Shown here: piece after piece, positions 11,435 to 20,315 of the stretch
How the letters are laid out: the number at the start of each line of letters is the position of its first letter
Position numbering within the stretch: position 1 is the stretch's first letter
NCBI GenBank assembly: GCA_963702535.1
Contig: CAVPDG010000026.1
Location: forward strand, 1 to 31,014
From: CAVPDG01 sp963702535
GTDB lineage: Bacteria; Chloroflexota; Anaerolineae; Anaerolineales; UBA4823
Direction: 5' to 3'
DNA: 31,014 nucleotides
Position numbers and translations under genes: made by a program
The notes under the pieces: generated by a model
Told to the model about the DNA's origin: nothing
Database searches by the model: none
The model's input: only the letters and a program-made list of their open reading frames with translations

Positions 11435-12598
11435 TTAGTACGTAAGGATGCGCGGCAGTGTCTTAGCCTGCTCAATCCAGCTCTCTACTTGCGAAGGGAA
11501 GGGCACCTTGCGCACCAGGCGTTTCTCCATATTCGTAGAAACCAATCTCTGGTACAGGTTGGCCGGGTTGCGCGTGGCAAGCTCAACCACCGTATCCACA
11601 CCGGCGGCTTCCAACAGATCAGCGTATTCTGAACCAACGCCTTTAATGCGGTAGAGATCGACATGGTTGACCCACTTCAAGATCAGCTTGTCGCTGATGC
11701 CACTGGCAGCAGCGATATCCATGCGCCCCCGGGATGAAGCGCCCTTTTCAAGCAACGCCCGCGGGGTATCAATCCCGATCGCCTTGAGCTTCTCGGCGTA
11801 GACCGGACCAATGCCCTCGATATACGCCAGGTCATAATAAAACTTTGCCAGCTCTTCCTGCTGGGTGGGCGTGCTCAACTCCTCCGAAAAGTCAGGCTCA
11901 ATCCCTTTATCCAGCTCCTCTTCGACGGGCTCTTCAACAGGCTCGTCCACGGCTAACGGCTCGAACTCATCTTCCGGAAGTGGCTCCTCATCGAAAGCCT
12001 CTGCGACAGCCCAGGCTGCTACAGCCGGGGCAAGCGGCGGCTCTTCCTCTGCGACAGGCTCCAGGCTCTCCTCCTCGCTCTCGCTCTCAGACGCAGCGAA
12101 CATCTCACCGACCGGCTCAGGCTCTTGTGAGTCAGCCGATTTTCGAAGCAAGCGGATGACGATCCACACCACCAGAGCAAGCAGGATCAGAATAACCAGC
12201 AGCAAGATGATGGCATTGACCAGGCGGGAGCCAGGAATGTTCGGCGTTTGCGGCGGATTTGGCTGTGCTTGAACAACCGCACTGTAGGCAGAGATCGCCT
12301 GCGGATCCTGGGCGCCAGGTGCAGCCTGGACGGTCGCCAGAGTATCCGGGGCGTCTGAGCCGAGATCGTTGTAACGGGTCACAGCTAAGTTTGAGTTCTG
12401 GTTGACGGAATAGGAATCGATGGCAGCCCGCAGCCAGTCCTCTTGCAGGTCGGGGCGCAAGTTGAAAGCCCCGGAGTTGGTCCAGCGTACAGGGAACAAT
12501 CCATAACCCAGGACGAAAATTCCAACCAGGAGGCCGATAACGAGACAGACAATGAAAAGTATCAGGGGATTTCTCAGGTATTGGCGGATCTTTTCCAT
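11435..12598 (-). CDS. DUF4332-domain membrane protein
   Basis: This protein has about 387 residues. An upstream ATG at 12730 is in frame, but ATG 12598 has a strong GGAGGAGAA site 5 nt before it and gives a sensible N-terminus, so it is chosen. Domains in order: membrane helix 1 (about 11-33), an external region of about 90 residues (RWTNSGAFNLRPDLQEDW...), membrane helix 2 (about 126-150), a very acidic Glu/Pro-rich linker (about 155-245), and a C-terminal DUF4332 domain with two helix-hairpin-helix-like motifs, YIEGIGPVYAEKLKAIGI and RIKGVGSEYADLLEAAGV. HhH folds usually touch DNA or proteins; their tethering to the membrane is notable, but the function is unknown. The gene is intact and apparently monocistronic, with its own promoter candidate and downstream hairpins. 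Confidence 0.85.
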   Translation of the reverse strand: MEKIRQYLRNPLILFIVCLVIGLLVGIFVLGYGLFPVRWTNSGAFNLRPDLQEDWLRAAIDSYSVNQNSNLAVTRYNDLGSDAPDTLATVQAAPGAQDPQAISAYSAVVQAQPNPPQTPNIPGSRLVNAIILLLVILILLALVVWIVIRLLRKSADSQEPEPVGEMFAASESESEEESLEPVAEEEPPLAPAVAAWAVAEAFDEEPLPEDEFEPLAVDEPVEEPVEEELDKGIEPDFSEELSTPTQQEELAKFYYDLAYIEGIGPVYAEKLKAIGIDTPRALLEKGASSRGRMDIAAASGISDKLILKWVNHVDLYRIKGVGSEYADLLEAAGVDTVVELATRNPANLYQRLVSTNMEKRLVRKVPFPSQVESWIEQAKTLPRILTY

Positions 12599-12995
12599 GG
12601 TTCTCCTCCAAGGGGCAAGGCTGCCATCCAAGTATACATCTAATGAATTATACGACAGACAGAGAGACAATGTAGATCGATTGTCGCTGTCTTTTGCATC
12701 ACAAAGTTGCAATGATTGTGCCGTATACAAGCCAATTCTTCCCAGGACGGGTGGGCAAAGCTTATCAAAGACAATAAACTTGCAAAACCATGTGTTGAAA
12801 TGGCTATTAAAAACAACATTGTCAGATATTCACTGTTGACATTTCGGCATGATTTGTATACTCTATATGCATGGATTAAGATTTAGTTAAGCCGTATTGG
12901 GCTTGTTCGTCTACCCCAAGCAGGATCATGGAGCCCTGCGCAGGCAAATTTACGACATTCGAGCCCCACTCTCATTCAGGTTCAGGAGGTCCGTA
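12599..12995. promoter_or_regulatory. 397-nt divergent intergenic region with two promoter candidates
   Basis: No gene is seen here. For the minus-strand DUF4332 gene there is a perfect TATAAT at 12652-12647, about 50 nt before the ATG, without a convincing -35. For the plus-strand secreted protein, TTGACA at 12836-12841 precedes TATACT at 12857-12862 with a short 15-nt spacer (17 nt if the -35 is read as TGTTGA, 12834-12839). The first transcribed base would then be near 12870, leaving a leader of about 125 nt. The central part (12660-12830) is AT-rich and shows no repeat I can identify. Confidence 0.45.
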
Positions 12996-15006
12996 ATGAA
13001 GCGTTTTGTTCAAATCACCCTCATCTTAATTCTGGTGATATCCAGCACGCTGGTGGTGCAAGGGAAAGGGCTGGATTTGCCCCGGGGACAGACGACGCCC
13101 CCGCGCAAGATATTCCTGCCCATCATGGCAAAAATGGGAGGATATGCAATCACCGGGCAAGTAACCGATGACCAGGAGCAACCCGTGGCTGGCGTTTCTG
13201 TGACCGACCAGTATGGGCATACGGTCATTTCAGACCAGAACGGCAACTACACGCTGAGCGGTCTCACGGCGGGTAACTACGAGCTTGCGCCAGCCAAGGA
13301 AGGCTATGTATTCTCACCTTCAGTAGGGCAGGTGGAAGTATCCGGAGCTTCAGGAACGCAGAATTTTTCGGGCTTCACAGCCTGCGCAGAGGCGATGGTG
13401 AATGGCAGTTTTGAGATCGAACGACGCATGGGTAAGCGATCCGAACGCCGGATATTCCAGCAGCAAGGTCCACTCCGGCTCACGTTCCATGCTCACCGGC
13501 ATCGTTGGTGGCGCGAACGTCAGCGGGCACTCCACGACGATGCAGGCGATCACCATCCCAGGAGGGACGCCGGGAGCGACCCTGCGCCTGTGGCTCTACC
13601 CAATCAGCGGTGATACGGTATCCCAGGGCATGATCGTGCAGAAAAACCTGCCGACAATCGACACGGTCGAAGCCAGCAACGATGCCCAGTACGTGCAGGT
13701 GCTGGATACGAACAACCAACTGCTGGAAACCCTGCTGTGGACGCGCAGCAACGAGCAGACCTGGGGGCTGTACCAGTTCAACCTGAGCAAATATGCCGGG
13801 CAAACGGTAAGGGTCCAGGCTGGCGTCTACAATGACGGGCTGGGCGGCGTGACTGCCCTATACATCGACGACGTATCCCTGGAGCTGTGCGACATGGCGC
13901 TGACGCTGCCGGAGGAGCCGACGCAGAACTGCGTGAACCGCATCAGCAATAATGGCTTTGAGTTCAACGGCTCATGGGTCATCCCCGGCACTGAATACCC
14001 GGCGGCATACTCGACCCGCTTCAACCACACCACGGGTGGCACACGCTCGATGCGAACCGGCATCATTTACACAGCCGCAGATACCTACAGCTACTCAGAC
14101 GCCTACCAGCAGGTTCACATCCCTGAAGGCACCGAGAGCATCACCTTGAATATGTGGCTTTACCAGGTCACCGAGGAACCCACCACCCAGGAGATCGCCG
14201 TACCAATGAGCGGAAAGCTCGGGCTGGCGCCGCTGGCAAACGACCTGCAATATATCCTAGTGATGGACACGAGCGGTAATATCCTGCAATGGCTGCTGCG
14301 GCAAAAGACAAACAGCAACGGTTGGAAGCTGGTGACGTTTAACCTGGATCCGAACCGGTACGAGGACATGACCATCCGCATCCAGTTCGGGACGTTCAAC
14401 GACGGTTTCGATGATGTGACCACCATGTACGTCGACGATGTGACGATGGATGTCTGCGTCGAAGAGGCCCCGGTGCCAACACCCACGGAGCCCCCCGTGC
14501 CAACGCCCCCACCCGGAGCCTGCCCGGAGCGGATCAGCAACAACAGCTTCGAAACCAATCAAAGCTGGCTGATCCCGATCACCGCTTTCTCGGCGGGCTA
14601 CTCCACCGCCAACCCGAACACGGGCACACGCTCGATGCGCAATGGGATCATCCGCACCCGCCACAACCGCTACAGCTACTCAGATGCTTACCAGATGGTG
14701 GGCATCCCGGATACCGGGGGCGACGCGACGCTAAGCATGTATATCTACCCGATCAGCGAGGCGGCAACCGACCAGGACGTGCAGTACGTGCTGGTGCTCG
14801 ACCGCTACGGCAACTGGATCGGCACCCTGCTGTGGGGTCGCAGCGACCAGGAGGTGTGGACCTACAACGAGTTCAACATGAACCGCTACCGGGGCACCAC
14901 CATCCGGCTGCAATTTGGCGTGTACAACAACGGCTTGAACGATACGACGGCGATGTATGTTGACGACGTCAGCCTGCAAGTCTGCTCATCTACCCCTACC
15001 CAATAA
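12996..15006 (+). CDS. Secreted multidomain surface protein: carboxypeptidase-regulatory-like domain plus three tandem modules (one frameshift)
   Basis: ATG 12996 follows AGGAGGT at good spacing. The N-terminus MKRFVQITLILILVISS is a signal peptide, followed by IFLPIMAK, a segment common after signal peptides in this group. Residues about 48-125 form a carboxypeptidase-D regulatory-like beta-sandwich (GQVTDDQEQPVAGVSV...GNYTLSGLTAGNYEL). Three homologous modules of about 150-175 residues follow (about 13382-13893, 13930-14457 and 14521-14984). Each has RISNN-F-E or NGSFE at the start, GSRSM/GTRSM, a YSYSDAYQ-type strand in modules 2 and 3, LWLYPIS-like and LDT-GN-LLW-like segments, and MYVDDVSL-VC at the end. 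These look like carbohydrate-binding or jelly-roll modules. A Pro/Thr linker (PVPTPTEPPVPTPPP) separates modules 2 and 3. The frame changes near 13415-13425, inside module 1. Confidence 0.85.
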
Positions 15007-15032
15007 ACCTGCGATAGACCAGTTAGACACTG

Positions 15033-15071
15033 CCCTGGAGTTTGGCAAATTGAGCCAGACTCCAGGGTTTT
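15033..15071 (+). terminator. Intrinsic terminator after the modular surface protein
   Basis: CCCTGGAGT (15033-15041) pairs perfectly with ACTCCAGGG (15059-15067), with an inner GGC/GCC pairing shortening the loop, and four T follow directly. It lies 27 nt after the stop. Confidence 0.85.
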
Positions 15072-15150
15072 CACATCCTCAAAACGGTTTTAGCAATTAT
15101 CATAAAAACGCGATCCGTAAATAATATATATACTAATACTATACAAAACA

Positions 15151-15179
15151 TTGACAATAGAGATGTTACGCGATAAAAT
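15151..15179 (+). promoter_or_regulatory. Near-consensus sigma-70-type promoter
   Basis: TTGACA at 15151-15156, a 17-nt spacer and TAAAAT at 15174-15179 form the best promoter in the window. Predicted initiation is around 15186, giving a leader of about 27 nt before the 41-codon ORF at 15213. The DNA upstream is strongly AT-rich, like an UP element. Confidence 0.8.
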
Positions 15180-15181
15180 AG

Positions 15182-15201
15182 TTTTACCAATACAGGTAAA
15201 A
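15182..15201. promoter_or_regulatory. Operator-like inverted repeat at the transcription start
   Basis: TTTTACC (15182-15188) and GGTAAAA (15195-15201) form a perfect 7-bp inverted repeat with a 6-nt spacer, immediately downstream of the -10 box and ending just before the GGAG ribosome site. Its position suits a repressor site overlapping the start point, or a small RNA hairpin next to the ribosome site. Confidence 0.45.
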
Positions 15202-15212
15202 AGGAGATATCG

Positions 15213-15338
15213 ATGAACGCCGTTATTGTTGCCGTTGCTCTTGCTAGCTTAGTGATCGTCCTGCAAGCGCTTAAAGCCCCGAAAGTCCAAAGGGTGCTCG
15301 TGCCCGTCACCCGTAAGCCACGCAAGAGAAAACCCTAG
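15213..15338 (+). CDS. Small membrane protein, 41 residues
   Basis: ATG 15213 has GGAG 7 nt upstream and a near-consensus promoter. The product starts with one hydrophobic helix, residues 3-20 (AVIVAVALASLVIVLQAL), followed by a basic tail rich in Lys, Arg and Pro (VTRKPRKRKP) that would stay in the cytoplasm. The combination of promoter, ribosome site and a hydrophobic-basic layout makes it a credible gene despite its size. I recognise no family. Possible roles are a regulator of a membrane complex or a toxin-like peptide; neither is shown by the sequence. Confidence 0.6.
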   Translation: MNAVIVAVALASLVIVLQALKAPKVQRVLVPVTRKPRKRKP

Positions 15339-15462
15339 AATAAAGCCGATTTGGACATGGCAAGATATCCGCAAGCAACCGGTACAAACCTGCTATTTCG
15401 CAAAGTGAGCCAGCCAACGCGCTGGCTGCATTACTACAAACAGATCTCGTAGCGGCGATGAT

Positions 15463-16302
15463 ATGGGCGAGAATCTGGCTCCCTTTGTAAAGTATTTTGA
15501 GAAGCCTGAACACCAGGCTTTTTCATTGCCCGGAAAAGAAGCAGCCGCTCTACTCGTGCACGGCTTTCCAGGGTCCCCGGCCGAGATGCGGGAGCTTGGC
15601 TTGGTGCTGCAAAAGGCGGGGTTTAGCGTGGAAGGCATCCTGCTGCCCGGCTTTGGACAACATATCGACACACTATTCGAGCGACACTATACAGAATGGT
15701 GCGCAGCGATCACAGACCGGCTGCGCCAATTGAAAAGCCAGCACCGGCCTGTGCTGCTGGCTGGCTTCTCCCTCGGGGGCGCGCTGGCGCTGCAGGCTTG
15801 CGTCGAGGAGAAGCCAGATGCGCTCGTGTTATTGGCTCCTTTCTGGAAACTGGAAGGCAGACTGTGGGGATTGCTGCCTCTCTTACGATTGATCTTCCCT
15901 AAAATTCATCCCTTCAGGCTCGTCAAGATGGACTTTTCTGATCCCGCACTGCGCAAAGGAATGGACATCTTCATGCCGGGCGTCAACCTGGATGATCCGG
16001 AAGTGCAACAGGGAATGCGCGACTTCGCCATTCCAATCGCCATTATCGATGAAATCCGCAAAGCAGGCCTGGCAGCCTGGCACGCTGCGCCCAAAGCGAC
16101 CCTGCCAACCCTGATCCTACAGGGAACAGGGGATGAGCTGGTAAAGCCTCACCTGACGCGACAGCTGTTGCAGCGCCTGCCCGGGCCGATCCAGTATTCC
16201 GAGCTCGCTGCAGCCCACGACCTGCTGGACGCCACCCGCCCCGCCTGGCCGACCGTTGAGATGGCGGTCACGCGCTTTGCAGGGGGGATGCTCGCAGCCT
16301 GA
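15463..16302 (+). CDS. Alpha/beta hydrolase, carboxylesterase/monoacylglycerol-lipase-like
   Basis: This is an intact cytoplasmic hydrolase of 279 residues that probably cleaves carboxylic esters or lipids. Motifs: LVHGFPGSP (oxyanion loop, about residues 31-39), LLAGFSLGGALAL (nucleophile elbow G-F-S-L-G, about 99-111), LILQGTGDELV (acid Asp, about 219-229) and AAAHDLLD (catalytic His, about 248-255). A lid-like insertion with many hydrophobic residues (LLPLLRLIFPKIHPFRLVKM) lies between strand 6 and the acid residue. No strong Shine-Dalgarno is seen. The stop faces the convergent regulator gene with only 9 nt between. Confidence 0.88.
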   Translation: MGENLAPFVKYFEKPEHQAFSLPGKEAAALLVHGFPGSPAEMRELGLVLQKAGFSVEGILLPGFGQHIDTLFERHYTEWCAAITDRLRQLKSQHRPVLLAGFSLGGALALQACVEEKPDALVLLAPFWKLEGRLWGLLPLLRLIFPKIHPFRLVKMDFSDPALRKGMDIFMPGVNLDDPEVQQGMRDFAIPIAIIDEIRKAGLAAWHAAPKATLPTLILQGTGDELVKPHLTRQLLQRLPGPIQYSELAAAHDLLDATRPAWPTVEMAVTRFAGGMLAA

Positions 16303-16311
16303 AGCAGACAC

Positions 16312-19242
16312 TCACCACTCGCTCAATTTCCAGATCTCGGGACTGACCCGCTCTTCGCTTCCATCACCGATCTCAGCAAAGATGACGACCGCCTGTTTCA
16401 GGTGGCTCATTGCTTCTTCTTCCCGCCCGGCTGCGTGATATAGATCGGCAATGTTATTGTGCAGGGCGGCTTCACGATGGCGGTCGCCCAGCAAGAGGCA
16501 AAGCTCGAGCGCCTCGCCGGCGCGGGCGATAGCAGTATCCAATGCGCCCCGTTCAGCATAAGCCAGTGAGAGGTTGTTCAGAGCGGCGATCTGAGCCTCC
16601 GGGGCTGCCGCCTGGCGCGCCGCCGCCAGGCTGTCTTCCAACTTGCCGATCGCGGTTGGCAGATCACCCCGGGCGCGCGCCAGGATGCCCATGACGTTAT
16701 AAGCCTGAGCCAGGGCAGCCGGATCGGAAGCAGCTTGCGCCAGCTCTAAAGCCCGGCGCGCCATCTGGTCGGCGCGCTTCGCCTGACCCTGACGATGCGC
16801 CGTGCGACTCCAATCGGCATAGATGAGAGAGAGGGTGGCTAGAGCATCCATGCCAGCCAATACTTCGGTGGCGGCGCGGAAATGTTTTTCCGCCATATCC
16901 CAATCCCCTCTTCGGGCACAGAGATCCCCTAACTTATGCTCGACACGCGCCAGGTCATCCATGCGGAGCTGGTAATGGGCACCGGCGCTATCATAGCTCT
17001 TCTGCGCTGCGGGATAATCACCTAACAGGGTGTATAGATCACCGATTGCCTCATCCAAACCGGCAGGATCGGGGTGCCCTAAAGCCAGCGCCGACTGGTA
17101 GCTTGCCAGCGCCCCTGCGTTGGCATGCAAGAGGCGGGCATGCTCACCGGCAAGGCGGTAATACTCGGCTGCCTCCTGCGCCTGACCACCCTGCTTAAGC
17201 TGAGCGGCGATCTGACCCGCCTGCTCGGTTAATTCCTGGCGTCCGCGGGCGTGAGCGATCAACGCCTGGGCAACACGCTGGTGCAACAAGCGGCGGCGGG
17301 CGAGGCTGGTCTCCAAATAAACCAGCGAGCGCACCTTATCGTGGCTGAAATCGTAAGTCAGACCGCTCTCGTCCATTTGTTCCACGCCAGCCAGCGTCTC
17401 GCGGATCAAGCCGCGGGCAATCAGCATCTCAAGTGTGGAGATCGTTTCCTCCTGAGTGCGACCGCTAGCCTCGCGTAATGTCTCGAAATTGAAGGAGCGT
17501 CCAATAACGGCAGCGGTCTGTAAAAGCTGGCGACCGGCGTCGCCTACCCGATCCAGCCGGGAGCGCAAGAGCTGGCGCACACCGGCAGGCAGAGACCATG
17601 AGCCATCCTGTTCCTCCGCGGCTTGCGGTGGGGGGGCAGCCAGGTATTCCACAATAAAGAACGGCAGCCCTTCGCTTTCCTGATACAAACGACGACTCAA
17701 GGAGACCGGGTCAACGCCAGGCTGGGAGGCAACTGAGCGCACCAGGAGATCGACCGCTCCTGGCGCCAGGCGAGATAGCATCACTTGACCAGCCAACTTA
17801 TTGCGCTGGGCTTCGGCATACAGGTGGCGCAAGCGATGCCCGGAGGGGAGATCTTCCCCGTTCCAGGCGGCAAGGATCAATACCGGTCGCCCGTGCAGCC
17901 GGCGCACGAGATAGGTCAGGAAGTCCAACGTGGCTTCATCCGCCCATTGGGCATCATCCAGGAAGAACACGCCCGGAGGATGGCTGCCACAAAGAGCTAA
18001 AAGCAGCTGGGTAAGACCTTCAAAAAAGCGGATCTGGGCGCCAGGGCTCTCCAACGAGGCGCCCTGGTATGCTCCCATCTCTTTGGGGTCGAGCTCCGGC
18101 AAGAGGCGGGAAGCCTCATGCAGCCAAAGAGGCGCCACGGACTGCGCCCAGTCTTTACGCGCCGGCTCAAGCAGCGTGCGGCGCAGGCTTTCTACCAGAG
18201 GAGCATACGCCAGGTCAGCCTGACCAGGGTAGCAATGCGCGCCGATCGCCACAACGCCGGTAAAACGCAGGTGAGACAGGAACTCTTCAGCCAGGCGCGT
18301 CTTACCAATGCCGGCTTCGCCCTCGATTACCAGGAAATAACCGTTCTGCTTGATCCCTTGATAGGCGCTTTCCAGCGCAGCCAGCTCACGCTCGCGCCCG
18401 ATCATGGGAATACGCGGCGCAGGAGCGACTGGCTGAGCCGCGGGGACCATCTCGATAGCACCGGCGTCAGCGGCGCTACCCGCACGCTGCTCCTTGATCA
18501 TCCGCCAAAGGCGGGTGGTCTCCTCAAGCGGTGCAACACCCAGCTCGGCTTGAAGGATGCGCGAGCATTCCTGGTACTGGCGCAAAGCGGCGTTGTACTG
18601 CCCGGCGTGAGCGTAGAGCTTCATCAATTGGCGATGTGCGGGCTCATCCAGGGAATCGAGAGCAACCTGACGCCTGGCGACCTGAATAGCTTGCCCGAAA
18701 TCATTCTGAGCGGAATAGCCCTCCACCAGCCGCTCCAATACGCCCCCCAGATCGCGGCGCAGCGCTTCTCGCTGGAAAAATTGCCAATCATCGAACTCGG
18801 CGCTATCCCTGAGGCTGAACCCCGCCATGAAGTCATCGCGGTAAAGCTGCGCCGCCTGCTCCATCAGGGGCAGGCAGTGGGGACAGACCTGGTTGGCGGC
18901 GTGACCATGCGTTTTACACTCCGCTATGAGCCGGGAAAACTCACAGGCGTCCACCCAGACATCCCCCCCAGGTGAGATGGCGATGCTATCGCGCGTGATC
19001 TCCAGGAATTCCCCTCCCAGCGCTTTGCGCAATGCGGAAAGGGTGCGGCGCATCGCGCCCATGGCGTGGGTCTGGTCGTAATCGGGCCAGAGCAAAGCAG
19101 CCAGGGATTCCCGCCGGTGGCTCTCGCCTCTGACCGCCAGGTAGATCACCATGGCAATTGCTTTACGCGTATCGACCTCAACTGGACGATGGTCAATCTC
19201 GATACGGGGTGCCCCCAATGTAAAAACCGACAGGCTTGCCAT
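16312..19242 (-). CDS. SARP-type transcriptional regulator: winged helix, BTAD, AAA ATPase, TPR
   Basis: This intact protein of 976 residues has the AfsR-like layout. The N-terminal OmpR-type winged helix (about 1-95) and BTAD helical domain (about 96-245; DFMAGFSLRDSAEFDDWQ, YAHAGQYNAALRQYQE) bind direct DNA repeats and RNA polymerase in this family. An AAA/STAND ATPase follows with IPMIGRERELAAL, Walker A EGEAGIGKTRL (about 310) and Walker B VFFLDDAQWADEATLDFL. The C-terminal third consists of TPR repeats (about 690-960; for example ALASYQSALALG, AYNVMGILARARGDL, ALNNLSLAYAERG). GGAGGT lies 7 nt before the ATG. The gene is divergent from the cytochrome operon across 150 nt that contain three CGTAAC hexamers, so it may regulate itself and that operon. 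The ligand or signal is unknown. Confidence 0.9.
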   Translation of the reverse strand: MASLSVFTLGAPRIEIDHRPVEVDTRKAIAMVIYLAVRGESHRRESLAALLWPDYDQTHAMGAMRRTLSALRKALGGEFLEITRDSIAISPGGDVWVDACEFSRLIAECKTHGHAANQVCPHCLPLMEQAAQLYRDDFMAGFSLRDSAEFDDWQFFQREALRRDLGGVLERLVEGYSAQNDFGQAIQVARRQVALDSLDEPAHRQLMKLYAHAGQYNAALRQYQECSRILQAELGVAPLEETTRLWRMIKEQRAGSAADAGAIEMVPAAQPVAPAPRIPMIGRERELAALESAYQGIKQNGYFLVIEGEAGIGKTRLAEEFLSHLRFTGVVAIGAHCYPGQADLAYAPLVESLRRTLLEPARKDWAQSVAPLWLHEASRLLPELDPKEMGAYQGASLESPGAQIRFFEGLTQLLLALCGSHPPGVFFLDDAQWADEATLDFLTYLVRRLHGRPVLILAAWNGEDLPSGHRLRHLYAEAQRNKLAGQVMLSRLAPGAVDLLVRSVASQPGVDPVSLSRRLYQESEGLPFFIVEYLAAPPPQAAEEQDGSWSLPAGVRQLLRSRLDRVGDAGRQLLQTAAVIGRSFNFETLREASGRTQEETISTLEMLIARGLIRETLAGVEQMDESGLTYDFSHDKVRSLVYLETSLARRRLLHQRVAQALIAHARGRQELTEQAGQIAAQLKQGGQAQEAAEYYRLAGEHARLLHANAGALASYQSALALGHPDPAGLDEAIGDLYTLLGDYPAAQKSYDSAGAHYQLRMDDLARVEHKLGDLCARRGDWDMAEKHFRAATEVLAGMDALATLSLIYADWSRTAHRQGQAKRADQMARRALELAQAASDPAALAQAYNVMGILARARGDLPTAIGKLEDSLAAARQAAAPEAQIAALNNLSLAYAERGALDTAIARAGEALELCLLLGDRHREAALHNNIADLYHAAGREEEAMSHLKQAVVIFAEIGDGSEERVSPEIWKLSEW

Positions 19243-19281
19243 CCGGGATACCTCCTGCTGGGGTTATTTTACCGCGAAATT

Positions 19282-19314
19282 GTTACGAAAATCAATCGTA
19301 ACGCCGCCCGTAAC
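19282..19314. promoter_or_regulatory. Candidate SARP-binding repeats (CGTAAC x3), site 1
   Basis: CGTAAC occurs at 19297-19302 and 19309-19314, a direct repeat with 12-bp period, and inverted at 19282-19287. The pair lies 21 nt before TAAAAT (19336-19341), a -10 candidate for the cytochrome operon. The inverted copy lies 10 nt before a minus-strand TAAAAT (19271-19266) that could serve the regulator gene. An almost identical pair lies at 23515-23532. Confidence 0.55.
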
Positions 19315-19335
19315 GATCTAGTGATGGAAATAAGA

Positions 19336-19341
19336 TAAAAT
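19336..19341 (+). promoter_or_regulatory. Putative -10 box of the cytochrome operon
   Basis: TAAAAT lies 21 nt downstream of the second CGTAAC repeat and about 50 nt before the ATG. There is no good -35 hexamer; the repeats cover the region where an activator would replace it. Confidence 0.45.
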
Positions 19342-19392
19342 CAATCCAGAATTTGAATTGAAGTGAGAATTTTCCGATCAGGAGGGTGCAAA

Positions 19393-20297
19393 ATGCGAAA
19401 GACGCTTAAGTGGATAGCCATCGTCGCAGGCGGGTTGCTGGCTGTGCTACTAATGCTTTTGATTGGAATGGTGATCTATGGACAGTACTCGTTCAAGCGT
19501 ACAGTAGCCAACCGACCCCTATACCAGATTACGGCTGACACCAGCCCGGAGGGATTGGCACGGGGTAAATATCTTGCGGAATCTGTGATGGGTTGTGATA
19601 AAGCCTGCCACACAAAGGGAGATATTCCATTCGTTGGCGTGGCAGAAGAGATACATGAAGGCCCAATTTCCGGGGTGTTCGCCGTTCCAAACCTGACGCC
19701 GGATAACGGAACCGGGCTTGGCTCCTGGTCGGACGCCGAGATCCGCGCGCTATTCGTGAAGGGATAGATAAAGACGGTGTGTCATTGGTGATCATTCCAT
19801 CGTCCAATTTTCACGTCTTAAGCGATGCGGATGTATCAGCCCTGGTTGGTTACCTGCGAAGCCTAAAACCAGTAAAAAATGAGATCCCAGGAATCCGGCT
19901 CAATGCAATTGGTAAAACCATGCTTGCATTAGGCATCTTTGGTCCCAGTCCAGTGGGTGCGCCGATTACTCAACCGCAACAGGCGCCACAAAGCGAGACA
20001 GCAGATTATGGTGCCTACCTGGTTGCGTTGGGTGTGTGCCGGGATTGTCACGGAAAAGACCTGAATGGCAGCACGAATGGACCGGCCGGATTTTCCCCAA
20101 ATCTCACCCCGGGTGGAGAGCTGGCATCCTGGAGCGAAGCAGATTTCCTGACTGTCATGCGCCAGGGAGTTACCCCATCCGGCAGGTTGTTGCGCGAGGA
20201 TATGCCCTGGAAAGCATACGGCACAATGACAGACGAAGACCTGAAGTCGATCTGGCTGTACCTGCACTCCCTGCCTGCGATGGATATGTCTAAGTGA
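19393..20297 (+). CDS. Membrane-anchored diheme cytochrome c (one frameshift; first heme motif CX3CH)
   Basis: This is an electron-transfer protein on the outer face of the membrane. ATG 19393 follows GGAGGG 6 nt upstream. One N-terminal helix (MRKTLKWIAIVAGGLLAVLLMLLIG) anchors it. Two cytochrome c domains follow. The first has MGCDKACHTKG, where three residues and not two separate the Cys pair, and VPNLTPDNGTGLGSWSDAEIRAL. The second has GVCRDCHGKDL with a standard CXXCH, then SPNLTPGGELASWSEADFL and the distal Met region (PWKAYGTMTDEDLK). The frame changes near 19750 at CGCGCG: AEIRA joins AIREGIDKDG. It pairs with the second cytochrome at 21198, which has the same layout. The redox partner is not evident in the window. 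Confidence 0.85.
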
Positions 20298-20315
20298 AGA
20301 ATATTAAGAACCTGT

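Noticed and set aside
15071..15325. Minus-strand 84-codon ORF across the small-protein locus
   Set aside because: It overlaps the consensus promoter and the 41-codon ORF on the other strand, has no ribosome site, and its apparent hydrophobicity comes from the AT-rich leader.
15408..15427. AGCCAGC/GCTGGCT hairpin after the small protein
   Set aside because: The 7-bp stem is followed by no U-run and lies 70 nt after the stop; it is too weak to call a terminator.
18118..18975. 285-codon plus-strand ORF opposite the SARP regulator
   Set aside because: It is antisense to the winged-helix/BTAD/ATPase coding region, with no ribosome site or recognisable domain.
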